NCBI GenBank assembly: GCA_927441425.1
Contig: CAKMKG010000006.1
Coordinates: 119,245-183,244 of the forward strand
Direction: 5' to 3'
Source of the DNA: an uncultured Bacillota bacterium
GTDB taxonomy: Bacteria > Bacillota > Clostridia > Peptostreptococcales > Anaerovoracaceae
Length of the DNA stretch: 64,000 bases
Shown: positions 18,269 to 27,636 of the stretch, piece after piece
How the letters are laid out: every line of letters begins with the position of its first letter
Position numbering within the stretch: the first letter of the stretch is position 1
The notes under the pieces: generated by a model
What the model saw: the letters and a program-made list of their open reading frames with translations, nothing else
Databases searched by the model: none
Told to the model about the DNA's origin: nothing
Made by a program: the position numbers and the translations under genes

Positions 18269-18619
18269 TTAAAAGTAGTCGCCTTGCCCAGCGTGAAGTC
18301 TTGAGTGGCATTCCTGACAAAGCGCCATCATATTCTCCCAGTCGTTTGTGCCGCCGTCGGTCAGCTTGACCTTGTGGTGTGCAAGGGTGGCGGGAGTGAG
18401 CCGTCCGTCACGTTTACACATCACACATAGCGGGTTGGCCGACAGGAACGCTGCACGGATTTGTTTCCACGTTCTGCCGTAGCGTTTATTGCTGTCGGGG
18501 TCGCGGTCGTATCTGTTATATCGTTTGGCTTCCTGTTTCTGATGTTCCTCACAGTACCTACCCGTGGCCAGCTTGGCGCAGCCGGGGTAGGCGCAGGGTT
18601 TCTTTGCTTTATATGGCAC
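18269..18619 (-). CDS. HNH homing/packaging endonuclease
   Basis: The start is a GTG at 18619 behind AGGAGGTG. The 116-residue product carries two Cys pairs (CAYPGCAKLATGRYCEEHQK and CVMCKRDG) and the HNH core LAHHKVKLTDGGTNDWENMM followed by CQECHSRLHAG. The HNH nuclease next to terminase genes is required for cos-type packaging in many HK97-like phages. A stable hairpin lies in the leader just upstream. Confidence 0.9.
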   Translation of the reverse strand: MPYKAKKPCAYPGCAKLATGRYCEEHQKQEAKRYNRYDRDPDSNKRYGRTWKQIRAAFLSANPLCVMCKRDGRLTPATLAHHKVKLTDGGTNDWENMMALCQECHSRLHAGQGDYF

Positions 18620-18648
18620 GTTGCACCTCCTGTTCTGCGCATAAGAAA

Positions 18649-18676
18649 AGCCCCGTGGGATTGCTCCCGCGAGGCT
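18649..18676 (-). other. Hairpin in the leader of the HNH gene
   Basis: AGCC (18649-18652) pairs with GGCT (18673-18676), and GTGGGA (18655-18660) pairs with TCCCGC (18665-18670) using one G-U pair and a TTGC loop. It lies between the late regulator and HNH genes. There is no U-run on the coding strand. Confidence 0.45.
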
Positions 18677-18737
18677 CGTGTGTGCATTTAATTTTGCCAT
18701 TTTAATAATAACAGGCTTCTAAGTGGAATTATAGTGG

Positions 18738-19169
18738 TCAACAGTGGCGTATGGCATCGATCTCGTCCAAAGCCCGGCCATGAAGCCGGTAAACCCAGCG
18801 AAGGTCAAAATGCAACTCGACCGCTATCTGTTCCCATGTCTTGAAACACAAATACCTTAATTCCAGAAGCGTCTGGAGTTCGGGGCTTTCCACGCACTTA
18901 ATCACCGTGACGATTTCATGCTTCAGATTTATCAGGCGAGTCAGGTCAGCGTTGATTTCAGACTCCAGGTCTACCATCTTGGCGATAACATCTTCCATGC
19001 GGTGAACATTGCGGTTTCCCTTGCTTGGCGGCACATCGGACAGAGTGGCACTTGCTTTTCCGGCGAGTTCTCGCAATGACTGCACCTGCTCAATCTTGCT
19101 ATTGATACGCTGGTCTATGCGATAGGCTTGGGACAAATAATCCTTTGCCGATAGTTTTGGTTTGTTCAT
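18738..19169 (-). CDS. Late-gene regulator, DUF1492/ArpU-like sigma-type HTH
   Basis: This 143-residue protein has an N-terminal coiled coil (KDYLSQAYRIDQRINSKIEQ) and a C-terminal sigma-region-4 helix-turn-helix: LLELRYLCFKTWEQIAVELH followed by RWVYRLHGRALDEID. Such proteins sit just before terminase genes in Firmicutes prophages and activate late transcription. The position, directly upstream of the HNH and terminase genes, fits that role. Confidence 0.83.
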   Translation of the reverse strand: MNKPKLSAKDYLSQAYRIDQRINSKIEQVQSLRELAGKASATLSDVPPSKGNRNVHRMEDVIAKMVDLESEINADLTRLINLKHEIVTVIKCVESPELQTLLELRYLCFKTWEQIAVELHFDLRWVYRLHGRALDEIDAIRHC

Positions 19170-19226
19170 AGGCTACCTCCGATAATTTAGTCCACTCGGA
19201 TTGGCAGCTTTTGACTCCATAGATTG

Positions 19227-20590
19227 TCATAGATTTGCTTTTACCGCATCAATTAAGGCGGTTTGTGTTTTGTCCTTGGCGGACAGGGCTTTCATTACCC
19301 GTTCGTCAATGGTGTCCTTGGCGATAATGTGGTGGAGAACCACCGTTTCGGCGGTTTGACCCTGCCGCCACAGACGGGCGTTAGCCTGCTGGTAGAGCTC
19401 CAAACTCCACGTCAGCCCGAACCAGATAATCGTGGAGCCGCCCGACTGGAGATTCAATCCGTGTCCGGCAGAAGCGGGGTGGATTAAGGCGACAGGCCAT
19501 TTGCCCTCGTTCCAGCTTGCGATACTATCCGATGTATCCAATTTTGTAAATGATATATGCCGGTCTTTCAGCCTTGCTGATATTCGCTCCAAATCGTGCT
19601 TGAACCAGTAGGCCACGAGAACGGGCTTGCCGTTGGCGGCTTCGATTAAATCCTCAAGGGCATCCAGTTTGCAGTTGTGGATGTAGTGGACTGTGCCGTC
19701 GTCGCCATAGACCGCACCGTTCGCCATTTGGCAGAGCTTTCCTGATAGGGCGGCGGCATTGGCGGCAGTGACATCGCCACCAGCCAGTTTTAATACCAAG
19801 TCCTGCCGCAGTTCGTCATATCGTTCACGCTCTTTGTCTGATAGCTTCACAGGATACCCAGCTGTTACCAGATCCGGCATGATCAAGTGGTCAGTAGATT
19901 TCATCGATATGGTAATGTCGGCGATTTTGGCGTATATTTCTTTTTCAGCAAACGGCAGAGGCTTGTAGCTGAATATGACCTGACCGTTTCTTTTGTCGGG
20001 TGTAAAGTATGTGCTGCGATACTGCCCGATGAACCGTCCGAGCCGCTGACCCATGTCGAGAAGCCGGTACTCAGCCCATAAATCCATCAAACCGTTACTG
20101 CTCGGAGTTCCCGTCAGACCGATGATGCGTACTACCTTGGGGCGAACCTTCATCAATGACCTGAACCGCTTTGTCTGGTGGTTCTTGAAGCTGGATAGTT
20201 CATCGACCACCAAGGTGTCAAAATCGAAAGGGATGCCGCTGTCCTCGATCAGCCACCCTACGTTTTCGCGGTTGATGATGTAAATATCTGCTTTAGCCTG
20301 AAGCGCCGCTTTGCGCTCCGTCTCCGTGCCGACAGCAACGGATAATCTCAGGTCGAAGAGATGATCCCATTTTTGAAGCTCATCCGGCCAGGTGTCACGG
20401 GCGACTCGAAGCGGGGCAATTACTAAGATCCTGTGGGCTTCAAAGCTGTCAAACAGCAGGTCGGCGATGGCGGTGAGTGTTAGCACCGTTTTACCTAACC
20501 CAAGCCCATATCGAGGAACACAGCTGCGACAGGGTTTTTCTTGATATATTCGGTCGCATATCGCTGGTAATCGTGCGGTATGAACTTCAT
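19227..20590 (-). pseudogene. SNF2-type phage helicase broken by a 5-base duplication in the Walker A codons
   Basis: The natural start is the ATG at 20590, overlapping the nuclease stop as ATGA. It reads MKFIPHDYQRYATEYIKKNP then VAAVFLDMGLG and stops at a TAG (20495-20497). The coding strand there is TTGGGTTAGGTAAAACG; deleting one copy of an imperfect five-base repeat (TGGGT/TAGGT) restores MGLGKTVLTL. The rest is intact for about 430 codons: DELSSFKN (motif II), LTGTPSSNGL (motif III) and the WRQGQTAETV motif VI near the end. The gene is either a recent pseudogene or contains a sequencing error. The intact family is a DEAD-like SNF2 ATPase of phage replication modules. Confidence 0.85.
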
Positions 20591-20874
20591 TCGGCACCAC
20601 CTCCAATCTGCTCTAAGATTTCTCCGATTTGCGCTCCATTGTCCAGAACGTAGACCGCAAAACCCAACCGCCGAAGCAGCCCATGCCGCGCTTCCTGCAA
20701 AGGTCGAGGTTTCTCCCCATGCCGCTTCACTTCAACAAAGGCGATTTTGCCACGAGGCAGGAGAATAAGGCGGTCGGGCATTCCATCAAAACCGGGACTT
20801 GTAAATTTAGGTGCGATACCGCCCGCTGCTTTGACTGCTTGGACGAGTTTCTGTTCTATGATTTTCTCTCTCAC
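20587..20874 (-). CDS. VRR-NUC domain nuclease
   Basis: The GTG at 20874 is preceded by TTGGAGG, giving a product of 95 residues. The VRR-NUC fold is visible: an initial E-x-x-x-E helix (EKIIEQKLVQAVKAAGG), then PGFDGMPDRLIL, then FVEVKRHGEKPRPLQ with the catalytic D-ExK-Q constellation. In phages this stand-alone nuclease is paired with the SNF2 helicase that overlaps it. It probably acts on branched replication or recombination intermediates. A possible promoter lies about 100 bases upstream. Confidence 0.9.
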   Translation of the reverse strand: MREKIIEQKLVQAVKAAGGIAPKFTSPGFDGMPDRLILLPRGKIAFVEVKRHGEKPRPLQEARHGLLRRLGFAVYVLDNGAQIGEILEQIGGGAE

Positions 20875-20967
20875 TATAACCTCCAATTTCTCATTTGCCG
20901 ATTGCCCGATTTTTCCTATAATTACTACGCGTGCGTTTCCCGTGTGCCTATTACTCTTATCCTTACC

Positions 20968-20996
20968 TATATAAATTAGTAGAATAAAATGGGCAA
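20968..20996 (-). promoter_or_regulatory. Possible sigma-A promoter upstream of the VRR-NUC gene
   Basis: On the minus strand TTGCCC (20991-20996) and TATATA (20968-20973) are separated by exactly 17 bases. They lie in the 226-base gene-free gap 20875-21100. The -35 is weak, so the call is tentative. The rest of the gap shows no open frame. Confidence 0.4.
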
Positions 20997-21100
20997 TAAG
21001 GGAAAGAGCAACCGTAGAACACTGATTTAGTAGGGGCTTGCGACATTGCCGAGCTTGGTTGCCGAAGCCTCAAAACGAGCAGACAGGCAATAAAAATGCT

Positions 21101-23425
21101 TCATTCCGTTCTAATGAACACTCTCTGAATGCCATAGATGGGCAAGGATTTTTTGCCGGTCTTATTTCCGTCGAATAGAGACCAGCCGCCGATACGGTTC
21201 AAGATGCCTTGGATTTCGTAGGAATCAGCTTTCTTTATGGACTCGCGGGACTTTCCGAAGCACTCACACCATATCTCCATCACACAGACTTGATTTCTGC
21301 GGACGCTTCCGCTCGTTCTTGTTGGGTCGTCAGGAGAACGGATGTATTCGATCCTGCGATAAATATCCATTGCGTCCCAGCTTTCAGGGAGCAGGGTTTC
21401 AAGGTAATCTAAAACCATGCCCTCGCGCTCGTCGTTTTCCATAGCGTTACGCTGTTCGGCAAACGCCGCCATAGCAACATCGCCTTTTAAGAACAATTCT
21501 TCGCCGCCTTGGTATTTTACGAAGGCTTCTGCCCAAATCTGATCTATGTCCGCAAGCTCCCAAGCGCGGTATTTACTCTCGCCGGATACCCAAACAGGCC
21601 AGAAGCGTCGGTTGCCCGTGATGTCCCGCAAAAATCCGCCGTCTGAATTGGTCGTACCCACGATAATACATTGGCGCGGGTGGCTCTCAACCGCCCGGCC
21701 ATACGAAGGACGATACTTATCATCGGTGCGGGTGATAAAGGATTTTACTGTCTCGACATCCATTTTCTTAATGCCCGCAAGCTCCCCGAGCTCGAGTATC
21801 CAGTAGCCCTGAAGCTTCTCCGGGGCGGTTTTATCTTTCATGTCAGATATTGAAAGGCTGTCGGAATACCATTGCTGTCCCAGTTTGGAGAAGAGTGTGG
21901 ATTTTCCGATACCCTGCTTGCCATTGAGGACAAGGATGGAGTCATGCTTTGTGCCGGGGCTAATAATCCGAGCCACCGCTGCTACGAGGGTTTTGCGGGT
22001 GACGGCTCTGGTATAAGGCGAATCTTCCGCACCGAGGTAATCAATAAGCAGTGTGTCGATTCGAGGAATTCTATCCCATTCGGGTAAGCCTTCGAGGTAT
22101 TCCCGAATCGGATGATAAGCACGGTCGTCGGCAACCTTAGCCAGCGCAAGTTCATAATTTCGAGCCGAAAATGTACCATAGCGTTTATCGACGAAAGCCA
22201 CAAGCTGGGCTGTATCGACATCCCGCCAAGGCTTATGTGGACGTTCCCAGGGCAATTCGTCCCCGTATATCTGGTTGGCGAGGCGATTATGTCGGATACC
22301 CGTTAACGTTTCATCGTTGTTCAGGATAAGGAGCAGGTTGCCGAGGGTATTGGAGAGGATGCCGCTTTTCTCACGCTGAAGCTGGGATTTCCAATCAGCA
22401 TCTTCATCAAAGTCGCTTTCAGCCTTGGCAATGCGTTCCTCGGCGAGCAGTAGTTTTACATTTTCATCCTGTACTGCCAGTGCGTTCATCGCCTTAAAGC
22501 CCGCCTTTTCGTCAAGGTCGGTGAACTTATGGATGCGAACGAGGTCAAAGGCGTTTAACAGCCTGCCACAGGCGGGGTCGGTGGCGTGATGCGAATACGA
22601 CCATTTGCTTTCATACAACACCACGCCCGCCGAACTATCAGCGGGGATATAGTCATAACGTCCGCTCATTGCCGACGCCTCGTATACATCAGATAGAAAT
22701 GTTGCAATCACATCTTCAATCGAATAAGCACGACAGAAAGCGCCGACCACACCTTCTTTTTCGAGCGGATCTTGCTGTTGTCGGATGTTGCGCTGTATCA
22801 CTTCGGACTGGCGGCTTGATGTAGGCCAGAGCGAACAGTCACGCCAATCGGAGAGTTTGGAGAGGTATGTGTCTGGATCGAGGACATCGCCATCGATTTC
22901 TTTAAAAATGTATTCACCGTCGGAAGGTGTGGACGGCCAGTACATCAAACGCTCCGGTTCATAGGTGCTGTCATCAAAGAAGTCCATGCCGATGACTTCC
23001 GCTACCAGTCGGGAAACAGCAGCGTATTCGTCCGGCGAAACTTCGCGGGCAAGTGGAATAACCATGCGAAGCCGGGGTTCTTCGGGTGTATGGCTGTGGG
23101 TAGAATAGATCACGCACTTGTGAGGAAACAACATCTCCACCGTGTCAATAAAATTACTACCGGCGTGATCGGCATCAAGTGTTATCCCCGAGCGGCTTTC
23201 CACCGTATCCTTTTTACGTCTGCCGCCCTTGAGATGCCCGAGAACATAGCCACCTACATCTTTTGCAGCATCGCGACGGTCTTTGGTGAATCTCTTGTAT
23301 TCTGCGACAGTTTCAGTTGTGCGGCGAGTGACTTTGAACCGCTCGCACAATCCTTCAAATGTGGTCTTTTTATTGATCCACCGTTTTGAAAGACGGCTGT
23401 CGCCATATGCGATTTTAAGTTCCAT
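21101..23425 (-). CDS. VapE-type primase-helicase (virulence-associated E)
   Basis: The ATG at 23425 (MELKIAYGDSRLSKRWINKK) follows GAGGTG, giving 774 residues. The N-terminal half has primase-polymerase-like features: GITLDADHAGSNF with two aspartates, and VIYSTHSHTPEEPRLRMVIP with the S-x-H element. The C-terminal half is a superfamily 3-like VirE ATPase: LNGKQGIGKSTLFSKLG near residue 503, then ILELGELAGIKKMDVETVKS and CIIVGTTNSDGGFLRD. It is the likely replicative primase and helicase of the phage, next to a family A polymerase. Confidence 0.9.
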   Translation of the reverse strand: MELKIAYGDSRLSKRWINKKTTFEGLCERFKVTRRTTETVAEYKRFTKDRRDAAKDVGGYVLGHLKGGRRKKDTVESRSGITLDADHAGSNFIDTVEMLFPHKCVIYSTHSHTPEEPRLRMVIPLAREVSPDEYAAVSRLVAEVIGMDFFDDSTYEPERLMYWPSTPSDGEYIFKEIDGDVLDPDTYLSKLSDWRDCSLWPTSSRQSEVIQRNIRQQQDPLEKEGVVGAFCRAYSIEDVIATFLSDVYEASAMSGRYDYIPADSSAGVVLYESKWSYSHHATDPACGRLLNAFDLVRIHKFTDLDEKAGFKAMNALAVQDENVKLLLAEERIAKAESDFDEDADWKSQLQREKSGILSNTLGNLLLILNNDETLTGIRHNRLANQIYGDELPWERPHKPWRDVDTAQLVAFVDKRYGTFSARNYELALAKVADDRAYHPIREYLEGLPEWDRIPRIDTLLIDYLGAEDSPYTRAVTRKTLVAAVARIISPGTKHDSILVLNGKQGIGKSTLFSKLGQQWYSDSLSISDMKDKTAPEKLQGYWILELGELAGIKKMDVETVKSFITRTDDKYRPSYGRAVESHPRQCIIVGTTNSDGGFLRDITGNRRFWPVWVSGESKYRAWELADIDQIWAEAFVKYQGGEELFLKGDVAMAAFAEQRNAMENDEREGMVLDYLETLLPESWDAMDIYRRIEYIRSPDDPTRTSGSVRRNQVCVMEIWCECFGKSRESIKKADSYEIQGILNRIGGWSLFDGNKTGKKSLPIYGIQRVFIRTE

Positions 23426-23837
23426 ATTCCAGCACCTCACATTTGTGGTTGTAGTATTTGATAGGTATACCGCGCTTTTTTGCCTTAGCGATCTCGCGGG
23501 ACATACCCTCAGAAGGTTTGCCGAAAACCCATAGCTCATCGCATTTGCCAAGCAGGACTAGGGCAAAGAACATCCCCAATTCTCGCTGCTCTCTGTCATC
23601 ATCATCCATGAACTGCGGGTAGTGGAGGTGGGGCGCAATCGGGATGCACCCCTTGGAAACAGCAAAGCGGCAGTAGCCTCTTGCCCGTTCGATGTTTCTT
23701 TCCGTGTCTCCTGCAAAAGGCGAAGCGAGGTAAACAAGCGGACGATAAGTTTTCGCCGGGGCTTCCGATTTGGTAACCGCCGTCAATGCTTCATAGGCGG
23801 TCGGATCGGGATAACCCTCGCTATTGTACTTGTCCAT
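23415..23837 (-). CDS. DUF4406/DUF7768 nucleoside deoxyribosyltransferase-like protein
   Basis: This 140-residue protein contains YLASPFAGDTERNIERARGY, then GCIPIAPHLHYPQFMDD and CDELWVFGKPSEGMSREIAK. This is a Rossmann-like fold related to nucleoside 2-deoxyribosyltransferases (TIR-like shape). It overlaps both neighbours by about ten bases. It may act on nucleotides or NAD-like molecules; the substrate is unknown. Confidence 0.78.
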   Translation of the reverse strand: MDKYNSEGYPDPTAYEALTAVTKSEAPAKTYRPLVYLASPFAGDTERNIERARGYCRFAVSKGCIPIAPHLHYPQFMDDDDREQRELGMFFALVLLGKCDELWVFGKPSEGMSREIAKAKKRGIPIKYYNHKCEVLEYGT

Positions 23838-24111
23838 CGGGCACCTCCCCTTGGCAATACTGCTCTACGAGCGAACGCAGCCAGTCGATTTCTTCATCAA
23901 GGCGGGCGTTTACCGATTCGTACATAGCGTTCTCAGCTTCAAGCGCAGCAAGCTGTTTTGACCGTTCTCCGCTTTTGTCCGCACTGATAAACAGGAGTGA
24001 GAAGAAGCATGTCAGCCCGATCCACATCAATACCCACGGGAGCGCAGACCATATTGCCTTCCCAACCTTCTTTAGAGCCGTCTTGATAGCTTGCTTCTTC
24101 TCAATATTCAT
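23821..24111 (-). CDS. Small membrane protein with coiled coil
   Basis: This 96-residue protein has a basic N-terminus, one or two hydrophobic helices (WSALPWVLMWIGLTCFFSLL) near residues 21-43, and a C-terminal coiled coil (KQLAALEAENAMYESVNARL). It overlaps the antirepressor stop upstream by eleven bases. It may be a membrane-anchored phage protein, for example in superinfection exclusion, but nothing specific is recognised. Confidence 0.55.
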   Translation of the reverse strand: MNIEKKQAIKTALKKVGKAIWSALPWVLMWIGLTCFFSLLFISADKSGERSKQLAALEAENAMYESVNARLDEEIDWLRSLVEQYCQGEVPDGQVQ

Positions 24112-24880
24112 TTTCGTTTACCCCTTTCCCAAGGAACAGATTGATGAAATATTGCTGCCCCTTGCCTGTAACCTTGGTTGTTTTACTGATGGTGACATGA
24201 CCGTCTGAATGAGTGATGGCGGTTTCCTTGACCCGGAAAAGCCCCAGCTCCATCGCCCTTTGGGTTGGTGCGTTATAATCCGATCCTTTGCGTTTGATGA
24301 GGTAGCCGTCCTGACGCAGTTTTTCAAACAGACGGTTCTGGCCGATTTCGATACCGTTGCCTTTGAGGATTTTCGCCAACTCACCAATAAGGATGGTGCC
24401 CTCGGAGACCGAAACCGCATCGGCGAAGATAACCTTTGGTTTATTCTCGGCGGCTTCCAGTCGCAGCCGTTCCTTAGCAGCGCGCTCCTCCTTAAGGGCG
24501 GTCAGCACTTTAATCCATGAGTCGGGATCGTTCATCAACTCCTCTAATTTGGCGGGAGTGACATATGCGCCGTGCCTGCGGATGGTGGGAAGCACCTCAT
24601 GGGTGACCCAGCGTTTGAACTTTTTAGCTTCGGGCTTGTCAGAACGGAGGATAACGTTGTAGAGACCACTTTCGCTGACAACCGTGAGCTCCTGATTCCC
24701 TCCAAGGGTCGGAATCAGACTCCGCCCCTTTTCGTCATCATCCAACCGCTCGGCTACCTTGTGGGGACTGGTCAATTCCAGAATGTCACACACATCCTTA
24801 AGCACCCAGAGAATTTCGCTACCCTTTTGGACAGTCCTGACTTCGTTCCCCTCATAGGAGAACACTTGTAATCCGTTCAT
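24101..24880 (-). CDS. Phage antirepressor (BRO-N plus KilAC)
   Basis: This 259-residue protein has an N-terminal BRO domain (VWLVLKDVC-type: ILWVLKDVCDILELTSPHKV, then ESGLYNVILRSDKPEAKKFK and WVTHEVLPTIRRHGAYVTP) and a C-terminal KilAC/ANT domain (LAKILKGNGIEIGQNRLFEK, then KVTGKGQQYFINLFLGKG). It is expected to antagonise the CI-like repressor or to bind DNA. A strong ribosome site AGGAGG precedes the ATG, and a hairpin with a conserved loop lies further upstream. Confidence 0.92.
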   Translation of the reverse strand: MNGLQVFSYEGNEVRTVQKGSEILWVLKDVCDILELTSPHKVAERLDDDEKGRSLIPTLGGNQELTVVSESGLYNVILRSDKPEAKKFKRWVTHEVLPTIRRHGAYVTPAKLEELMNDPDSWIKVLTALKEERAAKERLRLEAAENKPKVIFADAVSVSEGTILIGELAKILKGNGIEIGQNRLFEKLRQDGYLIKRKGSDYNAPTQRAMELGLFRVKETAITHSDGHVTISKTTKVTGKGQQYFINLFLGKGVNENEY

Positions 24881-24913
24881 ATTGAACCTCCTGAAAATTT
24901 ATTTTCGAGAGGC

Positions 24914-24951
24914 AACAACCCCTCTACTGCCTACAGACAGGAGGGGTTGTT
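24914..24951 (-). other. Leader hairpin with conserved 16-base loop, copy A
   Basis: A perfect 11-base stem AACAACCCCTC (24914-24924) / GAGGGGTTGTT (24941-24951) encloses a 16-base loop. On the minus strand the loop contains CTGTCTGTAGGCAGT. It lies between the DNA polymerase stop and the antirepressor ribosome site. A related hairpin with the same loop but a different stem occurs at 29259-29292, implying covariation. Its function is unknown. Confidence 0.7.
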
Positions 24952-24965
24952 TTGCGTACTGGCAT

Positions 24966-26960
24966 TTAATCTTTCTTATAAAATGAGCAATCGAACCCAT
25001 CCGCAATGAGTAACAGTCCCTCAGCCCAAGGCGGCGTCCGGCTCATTTGCTGACATAAAATGTCGGCAGACATTTCTGGACCGGCTTCAATGACGACTTC
25101 GTCGTGGATGTGCATCACGATGGAGCAATGACGGAGCGTCTGCATGGCGAAGGATAAAATATCCCGGCTGATCGCCTGCACAATATTCTCCACGAACTTG
25201 GGACCATAGCTTTCGATACGTTCCCATTTCTTTGTGCCACCGACGCCTTCGTAGGTCACACAGTCTGAGCCGAATTGGTTTGTTCCGATACGCGGCTTAA
25301 CGTAGGAAAGCCTCCTGCCGGAGGGAAGCGTGATAAACAGCATGCCACTTTGATAGCCGAAGCGAATGCCGTGAGTTTCGGATACAGTTCTGTCCTTGAC
25401 TGCTTTCATAGCCGCACGGTCAATATCCCACCAAAACCTCACGATATTTGGGTTCGACGACCGCCATGCTGAAACGAGTGGACGGAGTTCTTCTTCCGAT
25501 AAACCCATCTCCAAGGCACCCATCGCTTTGAGTGCACCGACCGAGCCGCCGTAGCCGAGGGCGAGTTCGGCAATCTTTCCTTTTTGCCTGAGTGGGCTAC
25601 CCTTGGTGACTTCCTCGATCGGAACATGGAACATCTGGCTTGCTGAGGCTTCGTAAATCTTGCCGTGGGTGGCAAACACATCGTTTCGCCACCGCTCTCC
25701 GGCAAGCCAAGCGATGACGCGGGCTTCAATCGCCGAAAAGTCAGCGACAATTAGCTTGTAGCCATCCTTCGGCACGAAGGTTGTGCGAATCAACTGGGAG
25801 AGAACATCGGGAATGTTATCATAGAGCAGTTCCAAAGCGGCGAAGTCGCCATCATGAACAAGCCATCGTGCCTCGTCAAGGTCGACCAGATGATTTTGTG
25901 GCAGATTTTGCATTTGAATGAGCCGCCCGGCCCATCTGCCGGTTCTGTTAGCGCCGTAAAACTGAAACATTCCACGGGCGCGACCGTCAGCGCAGACAGC
26001 GTTTTCCATCGTCTGATATTTTTTGATTGAGGATTTTGCTAATTGCTGTCTGAGAGATAGGACTTTTCCAAGTGGCTCAGGTGCATCCTTAAGCAGCTCC
26101 GTTACCACTTTTTTTCCGAGAGAATCAGTTTCCATACCGTTATCAGCGAGCCACTGTTTCATTTGTTGTACTGAATTTGGATTATCCAGATCGGTGAGTT
26201 CCTTCATCAAGCGGGTCAACTTGGTACGGGAGCGGGCATCTGCTTTAATGGCATTGCGGACGAGCGCCATGTCCAAAGCTACGCCACGATCGTTAATCTC
26301 TTGGTCATGGGCGTATTCTGCCCATACAGTATCAGGCACGGGAAACTTGGCAAGCCGCTCTTGGATAGAGAGTTCCGTCTCAACGTCACGGCGATTGTAT
26401 GCTTTGAACGCTTCCCATTTGTCGGGGGCATGTTCGGGGCGGTTACGAATCCGCTGACCGTTTGCGGCGGTGGGTTTACAGGGTGAGCAGAAGTATCTGA
26501 TGAGATCCTTGCCCTCGGTCAGCTTTTGCTTCTCAAGTCCCAAGACCGCTCCCGCGCCTTCGAGGGAGAGGGGCAAACCCATGTATGCTGACCAGACCAT
26601 CGCACACCGCCACGATGCGGGGTTCAGGTATTTCGCCTTGCCGAGAATTTCAGCAGAGTGGTGGTTATCGGCGAAGGGGTCAAGACTGATATCCATATCC
26701 GAAAGGTATCGAGAGAGACAGACTCTCTCAAAATTGGCGTTGAACGCCCATTTTTGAACATTGTCGTCTGTTAGCGCATTGAGGATTTCTGGCGGTAGAT
26801 GTTCGCCCGTCGCAAGGTCGATGACCTGAACCTCGCCGTCATCTACGGAATAACCGAACAGGAGAATCTCGAAGTCGGGCGACTCGGCGTACTTGTACAC
26901 ACCGCTTTTGGAAAGGTCGTAGCCGCTATAGGTTTCAATATCTATGGATAATGTTTTCAT
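24966..26960 (-). CDS. Phage family A DNA polymerase with 3'-5' exonuclease
   Basis: This 664-residue protein starts MKTLSIDIETYSGYDLSKSG. The DIE motif at residues 6-8 and NANFERVCLSRYL near 75 are exonuclease motifs I and II. The polymerase domain has DFSAIEARVIAWLAGE (motif A) near residue 405, the fingers LRQKGKIAELALGYGGSVGA with conserved Lys and Tyr, and IHDEVVIEAGP (motif C) near 620. This short family A type, with no 5' nuclease, is typical of Firmicutes siphophages with DUF2815 and DUF2800 genes upstream. It is the likely replicative polymerase. Confidence 0.96.
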   Translation of the reverse strand: MKTLSIDIETYSGYDLSKSGVYKYAESPDFEILLFGYSVDDGEVQVIDLATGEHLPPEILNALTDDNVQKWAFNANFERVCLSRYLSDMDISLDPFADNHHSAEILGKAKYLNPASWRCAMVWSAYMGLPLSLEGAGAVLGLEKQKLTEGKDLIRYFCSPCKPTAANGQRIRNRPEHAPDKWEAFKAYNRRDVETELSIQERLAKFPVPDTVWAEYAHDQEINDRGVALDMALVRNAIKADARSRTKLTRLMKELTDLDNPNSVQQMKQWLADNGMETDSLGKKVVTELLKDAPEPLGKVLSLRQQLAKSSIKKYQTMENAVCADGRARGMFQFYGANRTGRWAGRLIQMQNLPQNHLVDLDEARWLVHDGDFAALELLYDNIPDVLSQLIRTTFVPKDGYKLIVADFSAIEARVIAWLAGERWRNDVFATHGKIYEASASQMFHVPIEEVTKGSPLRQKGKIAELALGYGGSVGALKAMGALEMGLSEEELRPLVSAWRSSNPNIVRFWWDIDRAAMKAVKDRTVSETHGIRFGYQSGMLFITLPSGRRLSYVKPRIGTNQFGSDCVTYEGVGGTKKWERIESYGPKFVENIVQAISRDILSFAMQTLRHCSIVMHIHDEVVIEAGPEMSADILCQQMSRTPPWAEGLLLIADGFDCSFYKKD

Positions 26961-26981
26961 AAGTCCTCCGTAATTGAAGAA

Positions 26982-27003
26982 GGCGGCAAGTTGCCCTGCC
27001 GCC
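26982..27003 (-). other. Leader hairpin upstream of the DNA polymerase gene
   Basis: GGCGGCA (26982-26988) pairs with TGCCGCC (26997-27003) around an eight-base loop that could itself form an alternative GGCAA/TTGCC stem. It lies in the 65-base gap between the DUF2815 gene and the polymerase ribosome site. No U-run follows on the coding strand. Confidence 0.5.
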
Positions 27004-27025
27004 CTCCGTAGTTGGTGTAATGTGT

Positions 27026-27613
27026 TTATCCGAGAAAATCCTCGTCGTCGTAGGTGGCAAAATCATCCTCCGCACGGGATTTACCGCCGAGTGGTTCGCC
27101 GTCGCGGATTTTCTGCAGGTTGTTCAGGCCACAGGCAATGCCTTTATTGCCGTTACTGTTGAAAGCGTAGAAATTGATGCTCGCTCTGCCATATACACCG
27201 CTGTAAACTTCCGAGCGGTTTATAATTTCCTGACGGTCTGCATCCACCACGCCCGGTGCGGTCGCGCTGTTGGCGTTGATAAAATAGGCATTGTTGTAAG
27301 CGGGATCATCGGGTCTTTCGGCGTCGCCATCACGGAGCGGTGTCTTGAGGGCGGCAAGGGGCGGTACGGTTTTGCCGTTGCCTTTAAGTTTCGCCTCACC
27401 TTCGCGGTAAGCCTCTTCAATCGCTGTCTTGATTTTGGCGATGGACTTGGTATCGGACTTGGGGATAATGAGTGATACCGAAAACTTCGGCGTGCCGCCG
27501 TTGATGGATTTCGCTTCCCACACATTAGCGTAAGACCAGCGAGTATCGGGTCCTGTGATAACCTTCATAGGGTTTTGAGCCTGTGTGTTTACATTGTTTG
27601 TCGTGTTAGCCAT
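27026..27613 (-). CDS. DUF2815 single-stranded DNA-binding-like protein
   Basis: The ATG at 27613 (MANTTNNVNTQAQNPMKVIT) follows GAGGAGG, giving 195 residues. The core GPDTRWSYANVWEAKSINGG and FSVSLIIPKSDTKSIAKIKT, plus YSGVYGRASINFYAFNSNGN, define DUF2815, a T7 gp2.5-like OB-fold group. The acidic C-terminal tail (DDFATYDDEDFLG) is typical of phage single-stranded DNA-binding proteins that recruit polymerase. The gene is immediately upstream of the DNA polymerase, supporting that role. Confidence 0.87.
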   Translation of the reverse strand: MANTTNNVNTQAQNPMKVITGPDTRWSYANVWEAKSINGGTPKFSVSLIIPKSDTKSIAKIKTAIEEAYREGEAKLKGNGKTVPPLAALKTPLRDGDAERPDDPAYNNAYFINANSATAPGVVDADRQEIINRSEVYSGVYGRASINFYAFNSNGNKGIACGLNNLQKIRDGEPLGGKSRAEDDFATYDDEDFLG

Positions 27614-27636
27614 TGGAATTTTCCTCCTCATAATCA

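Noticed and set aside
24914..24951. Hairpin as a plain transcription terminator
   Set aside because: There is no U-run on the coding strand, and the loop is conserved in a second copy far away.
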